DNA of 54,690 nt from Prosthecobacter sp. (GTDB lineage Bacteria; Verrucomicrobiota; Verrucomicrobiia; Verrucomicrobiales; Verrucomicrobiaceae), in assembly GCA_017853885.1 (NCBI GenBank), contig JAFMIR010000027.1, positions 1 to 54,690 of the forward strand, in the 5' to 3' direction. Positions 52,319-54,690 of the stretch are shown piece after piece (positions within the stretch are counted from its first letter, which is position 1; the number at the start of each line of letters is the position of its first letter). The notes below the pieces were generated by a model, which ran no database searches, was not told the DNA's origin, and saw only the letters and a list, made by a program, of their open reading frames with translations. The position numbers and the translations under genes were made by a program.

Positions 52319-52953
52319 CAGATTTTCATCTTCTCCAACTCTTTCCAAGCGTCGAGGGTCATGATACCGGCGAGGATGTCGTAGAGGACTTTTGCAGGCG
52401 CTTGTGAGGCGTCGATGGGAGCGACGCGATCGCCTTTGTAGTAGTCGAGGATAGGCTTGGTCTCAGCCTCGTAGGTGGCGAAACGCTGCTGAATGACCGC
52501 CTCGTTGGCGTCGTCAAAACGATTGTCCTTCAGGGCACGTTTCCGAAGGCGACGAGCCAACTCGGTGCGATCCGGGCAGGAGAGATGGAAGACTTTAAGA
52601 ACCTCGATGTGAGTCTCCATATGCTTTGCCTGCTCCACATTGCGCGGAATGCCATCAAGCACAAGGAAGTCGATCTCCGGTTTGAAGAGGTGGGCGTCCA
52701 CACGCTGGCGGACATTCGCATGCCAGAGCGCCACAGTGACGTCATCCGGCACGAGTTCACCACGGCTGGAGTATTCGACAAACTTCTGCCCGAGTGGTGT
52801 GCGGGTATCGAGTGAACGAAATACATCGCCACAGGCGAGGTGATGAAAGCGTGGGATGGACCCCAGCACCTTGCCCTGGGTGCCCTTGCCGCTACCTGGA
52901 GCGCCAAGGATGAGAATGGTACGGAATCGTTCGGGTTGTTGGATGTCGGACAT
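52318..52953 (-). CDS. adk: Adenylate kinase (short-LID)
   Basis: This 211-residue nucleoside monophosphate kinase has the P-loop ILGAPGSGKGTQGKVL, the NMP-binding ACGDVFRSLDTRTPLG and LVLDGIPRNVEQAKHM, and RFDDANEAVIQQRFATYEAE. The LID is short, without zinc Cys. Adenylate kinase is the best call, although related kinases for other NMPs share these motifs. ATG 52953 (MSDIQQ) is preferred; a TTG at 52971 is in frame. It lies 70 nt downstream of the glycosyltransferase with a hairpin between. Confidence 0.9.
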   Translation of the reverse strand: MSDIQQPERFRTILILGAPGSGKGTQGKVLGSIPRFHHLACGDVFRSLDTRTPLGQKFVEYSSRGELVPDDVTVALWHANVRQRVDAHLFKPEIDFLVLDGIPRNVEQAKHMETHIEVLKVFHLSCPDRTELARRLRKRALKDNRFDDANEAVIQQRFATYEAETKPILDYYKGDRVAPIDASQAPAKVLYDILAGIMTLDAWKELEKMKI

Positions 52954-52972
52954 GGTTGGCGAAGCTGGCAAT

Positions 52973-53041
52973 GTGAAAAGTCAGATATGAGAAATAGGAA
53001 GAGTCAGACGGCCCATCCACCTCTCACGTGTGACTTCTCAC
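52973..53041. repeat. Imperfect 19-bp inverted repeat between glycosyltransferase and adk
   Basis: Arms at 52973-52991 and 53023-53041 match at about 15 of 19 positions around a 31-nt loop. They consist of short repeated words (GTCAGA, GTGAGAAGTCA), like the hairpin at 11503-11568. The right arm overlaps the glycosyltransferase stop. No clear T-tract. Confidence 0.5.
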
Positions 53042-53983
53042 TTCTGACGAAGGTTTGATAGCGACCTGATTAGCACGCTGCGTTTTCGACACAACTTGCC
53101 GAGCGGCCCATTTTACTTGCTGCTCCTCGAGGGAGGCGAGGTCGCCATTTTCAGCGCGAAGGATGGTAATCCAGGGCTGCGGCGGTGCCCACACGGCCGG
53201 ATCGGTGGGCCCAAACAGCAGCAGCGAAGGCACGCCGCACGCGGCGGCGAGGTGCGAGATACCGCTGTCGTGGCCCAAGAACGCGGCGCAGGTGCTCAAA
53301 CGGCCTGCAAGCTCGGGCAGTGGCAGCGAGTGCCAGTTTGTGATGAGCGGGCTAAAGCCCGAACTACAAACACCGCGGTCCTGCTCTGCCTCACCGGTGA
53401 TGAAAATGACCTCGTGATCACGAAAATCATTCGCAAGAGCCAGCCAGCGTTCGAGCGGCCAGTTTTTCTTTTCCGAGCCGCTGCCGAGGTGGATGGCAAG
53501 ACGGCTTGGAATGACCTCGCGACGCTCAAAGTATGCGGCTTGGAGATGGATGTCCTCTAGGAACAGGGCCAGCTTTTCTAGGGGTTTCGCAAGTTGGCGG
53601 GAGGCGTGACCTTGATCAGGCTGCACGCGATGGGAGCACTCGATGAGGGTTTGCACGCCGATGCGTTCCATGCTGGCACGGAAGTGGCCGTCGGGATCGA
53701 AGAGGTAGCTGACGATGAGATTGAAGCTCTTCAGGTGCTCCGCGAGCGCTTCATCAATGGGGGCGTTTTTGGCGAAGAGAGCCGCCATCGTGCGGTGGTC
53801 GAGGCTGCGCACGCTGTCGGCAAGGCCGGCGGATTGCGCGAGCGAGGCGATGCTAAGATAGCCCATGACCTCGAGGTGGCAATTCGGGATCATCTCCCGA
53901 AGCAGACGCATAGCGGGAAGGGTGAGGATGAAATCCCCAATGGCCCCGCCGCGAATGACGAGCACGCGAGGTGGCGATTTCAT
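53024..53983 (-). CDS. Glycosyltransferase family 9 (ADP-heptose:LPS heptosyltransferase-like)
   Basis: This 319-residue protein has the GT9 layout: RVLVIRGGAIGDFILTLPAM at the N-terminus, LAIHLGSGSEKKNWPLERW in the middle and LGHDSGISHLAAACGVPSLL with LFGPTDPAVWAP in the C-terminal donor domain. Members transfer heptose from ADP-heptose to lipopolysaccharide core on the inner face of the membrane. ATG 53983 is the start; the frame to 54100 overlaps the upstream gene. Donor and acceptor are not determinable here. Confidence 0.9.
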   Translation of the reverse strand: MKSPPRVLVIRGGAIGDFILTLPAMRLLREMIPNCHLEVMGYLSIASLAQSAGLADSVRSLDHRTMAALFAKNAPIDEALAEHLKSFNLIVSYLFDPDGHFRASMERIGVQTLIECSHRVQPDQGHASRQLAKPLEKLALFLEDIHLQAAYFERREVIPSRLAIHLGSGSEKKNWPLERWLALANDFRDHEVIFITGEAEQDRGVCSSGFSPLITNWHSLPLPELAGRLSTCAAFLGHDSGISHLAAACGVPSLLLFGPTDPAVWAPPQPWITILRAENGDLASLEEQQVKWAARQVVSKTQRANQVAIKPSSEVRSHT

Positions 53984-53993
53984 GGGCCGGTCA

Positions 53994-54584
53994 TCAATAT
54001 GAAACGATGGCCGTGAGGAGTAGCAGCACGCCGTAACCGATGCCGCCATACACGGCCATATTCCAGCGGGTCGGTTTCGCGGTGAGCCAAGTGATGCCAT
54101 CCCGCATCAGGAAGGGCATGCCGACAAAGTACATGCCCGCGATGATCCATGCATAAGCCAAGATGGGGAGTAGCAGGCGGCTGGTCTGCGGTTGCATGAA
54201 GGCGGCGTAAAGCACAGGGCTGGCGGCTAACAGCATGAGACAGCCGAGCGCCCGCACAGCGAGGAATTCGGGAACAAAGACCATCATGCCCACCGCGCCG
54301 GCGGCGACGATAAGCATGAAGACGCGGCGCATATTGTAAAACTCACCCATGTCCATGTTCGACAGCAGAAACAGCGCCCAGAGCAGGGAGATGGCCATAA
54401 GGATCACGCCCCACTTGAAGGTGCGCGGAAAGTTCTTCAGGAAAGCCTTCATCTTCTCTCCATTCATGAGCACCCACGCGTGCGATACGATCAAAGCGAT
54501 TCCCAGCACGATACCGGTGCCCTTTAGCGGAATGCCGCCAGTGGGGGCGTCGTGGTAGAGGTAGTCGTAGAGATCGTGAAACAT
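53994..54584 (-). CDS. Unrecognised integral membrane protein
   Basis: This 196-residue protein has about six hydrophobic segments, e.g. GTGIVLGIALIVSHAWVL, GVILMAISLLWALFLL, VFMLIVAAGAVGMMVFV and YGGIGYGVLLLLTAIV. No family is recognised. It ends 10 nt before the glycosyltransferase gene and may be co-transcribed with it, suggesting an envelope role. It is preceded by the tail of another gene 52 nt upstream. Confidence 0.8.
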   Translation of the reverse strand: MFHDLYDYLYHDAPTGGIPLKGTGIVLGIALIVSHAWVLMNGEKMKAFLKNFPRTFKWGVILMAISLLWALFLLSNMDMGEFYNMRRVFMLIVAAGAVGMMVFVPEFLAVRALGCLMLLAASPVLYAAFMQPQTSRLLLPILAYAWIIAGMYFVGMPFLMRDGITWLTAKPTRWNMAVYGGIGYGVLLLLTAIVSY

Positions 54585-54636
54585 CGCAGAGGGTGTTTGG
54601 AATGGCTTCCGTGAGTCGCCGAGAGGATCCGAGTCC

Positions 54637-54690
54637 TTACTTTTTGCCTTTGAGGTCGTTGAACAAGGCGAAGCCCTGTTCTGGGGTGAG
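54637..54690 (-). CDS. C-terminal end of a gene entering from the right edge
   Basis: The minus strand reads LTPEQGFALFNDLKGKK and stops at TAA 54637-54639. Only 17 residues are in the window; no family can be named. It is in the same direction as the operon and 52 nt before the membrane protein gene, so it may belong to it. Confidence 0.6.
   Translation of the reverse strand, partial: LTPEQGFALFNDLKGKK

Noticed and set aside
1..54690. CRISPR arrays, tRNA or rRNA genes, insertion sequences, prophage or toxin-antitoxin genes
   Set aside because: None seen: no repeat-spacer pattern, no transposase or integrase motifs and no tRNA-like TTCGAATC context that folds.

Overview
The window looks like chromosomal DNA of a Verrucomicrobiota bacterium, probably near Prosthecobacter/Verrucomicrobium. 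The reasons are three DUF1501 proteins, two DUF1549/DUF1553 proteins with a CxxCH haem motif, DUF4838 and DUF6807 (PmoA) proteins, many Tat or Sec signal peptides, and few clear Shine-Dalgarno sites. The taxonomic call is inference. I see no rRNA, tRNA, CRISPR array, transposase or phage gene.

Region A (1-31.7 kb) is an accessory island of exported proteins, mostly on the minus strand. It holds two DUF4838 proteins (one cut by the left edge), three DUF1501 proteins, two DUF1549/DUF1553 proteins, an exported alpha/beta hydrolase, two tandem Tat-exported metallophosphoesterases, a TIM-barrel glycosidase, several large propeller-like proteins, a secreted three-domain RidA-like protein, a DUF6807 protein and a PQQ-type sugar dehydrogenase. 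It also holds two decayed loci: a sialidase pseudogene (3227-4077) and a chimeric remnant joining a DUF1501 N-terminus to a glycosidase-like C-terminus (24592-24929). The theme appears to be extracytoplasmic breakdown and oxidation of complex glycans. The DUF1501 and DUF1549/1553 partners are shuffled rather than kept as fixed pairs.

Region B (32-43.3 kb) is mostly metabolism: ahcY and metK of the S-adenosylmethionine cycle, nuoB-nuoC, a PQQ-propeller protein, an exported hydrolase, a nucleoside-type MFS permease, and an operon of two exported nucleoside hydrolases plus ribokinase. ahcY and metK, 8 kb apart and on opposite strands, carry the same 24-bp dyad in their promoter regions. This is the best candidate here for an undescribed regulatory system. 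A CRP-like palindrome precedes nuoB.

Region C (43.3-54.7 kb) holds a DUF2238 membrane protein, a cystathionine gamma-synthase of the fungal Str2 type, DUF3820 and SprT-like proteins, a serine acetyltransferase divergent from a Ski2-like helicase, and a long minus-strand operon: membrane protein, glycosyltransferase 9, adenylate kinase, fmt, purine nucleoside phosphorylase and an Mpv17-like membrane protein. Sulfur and methyl metabolism (cysE, cystathionine gamma-synthase, metK, ahcY, fmt) and nucleoside salvage recur across regions B and C.
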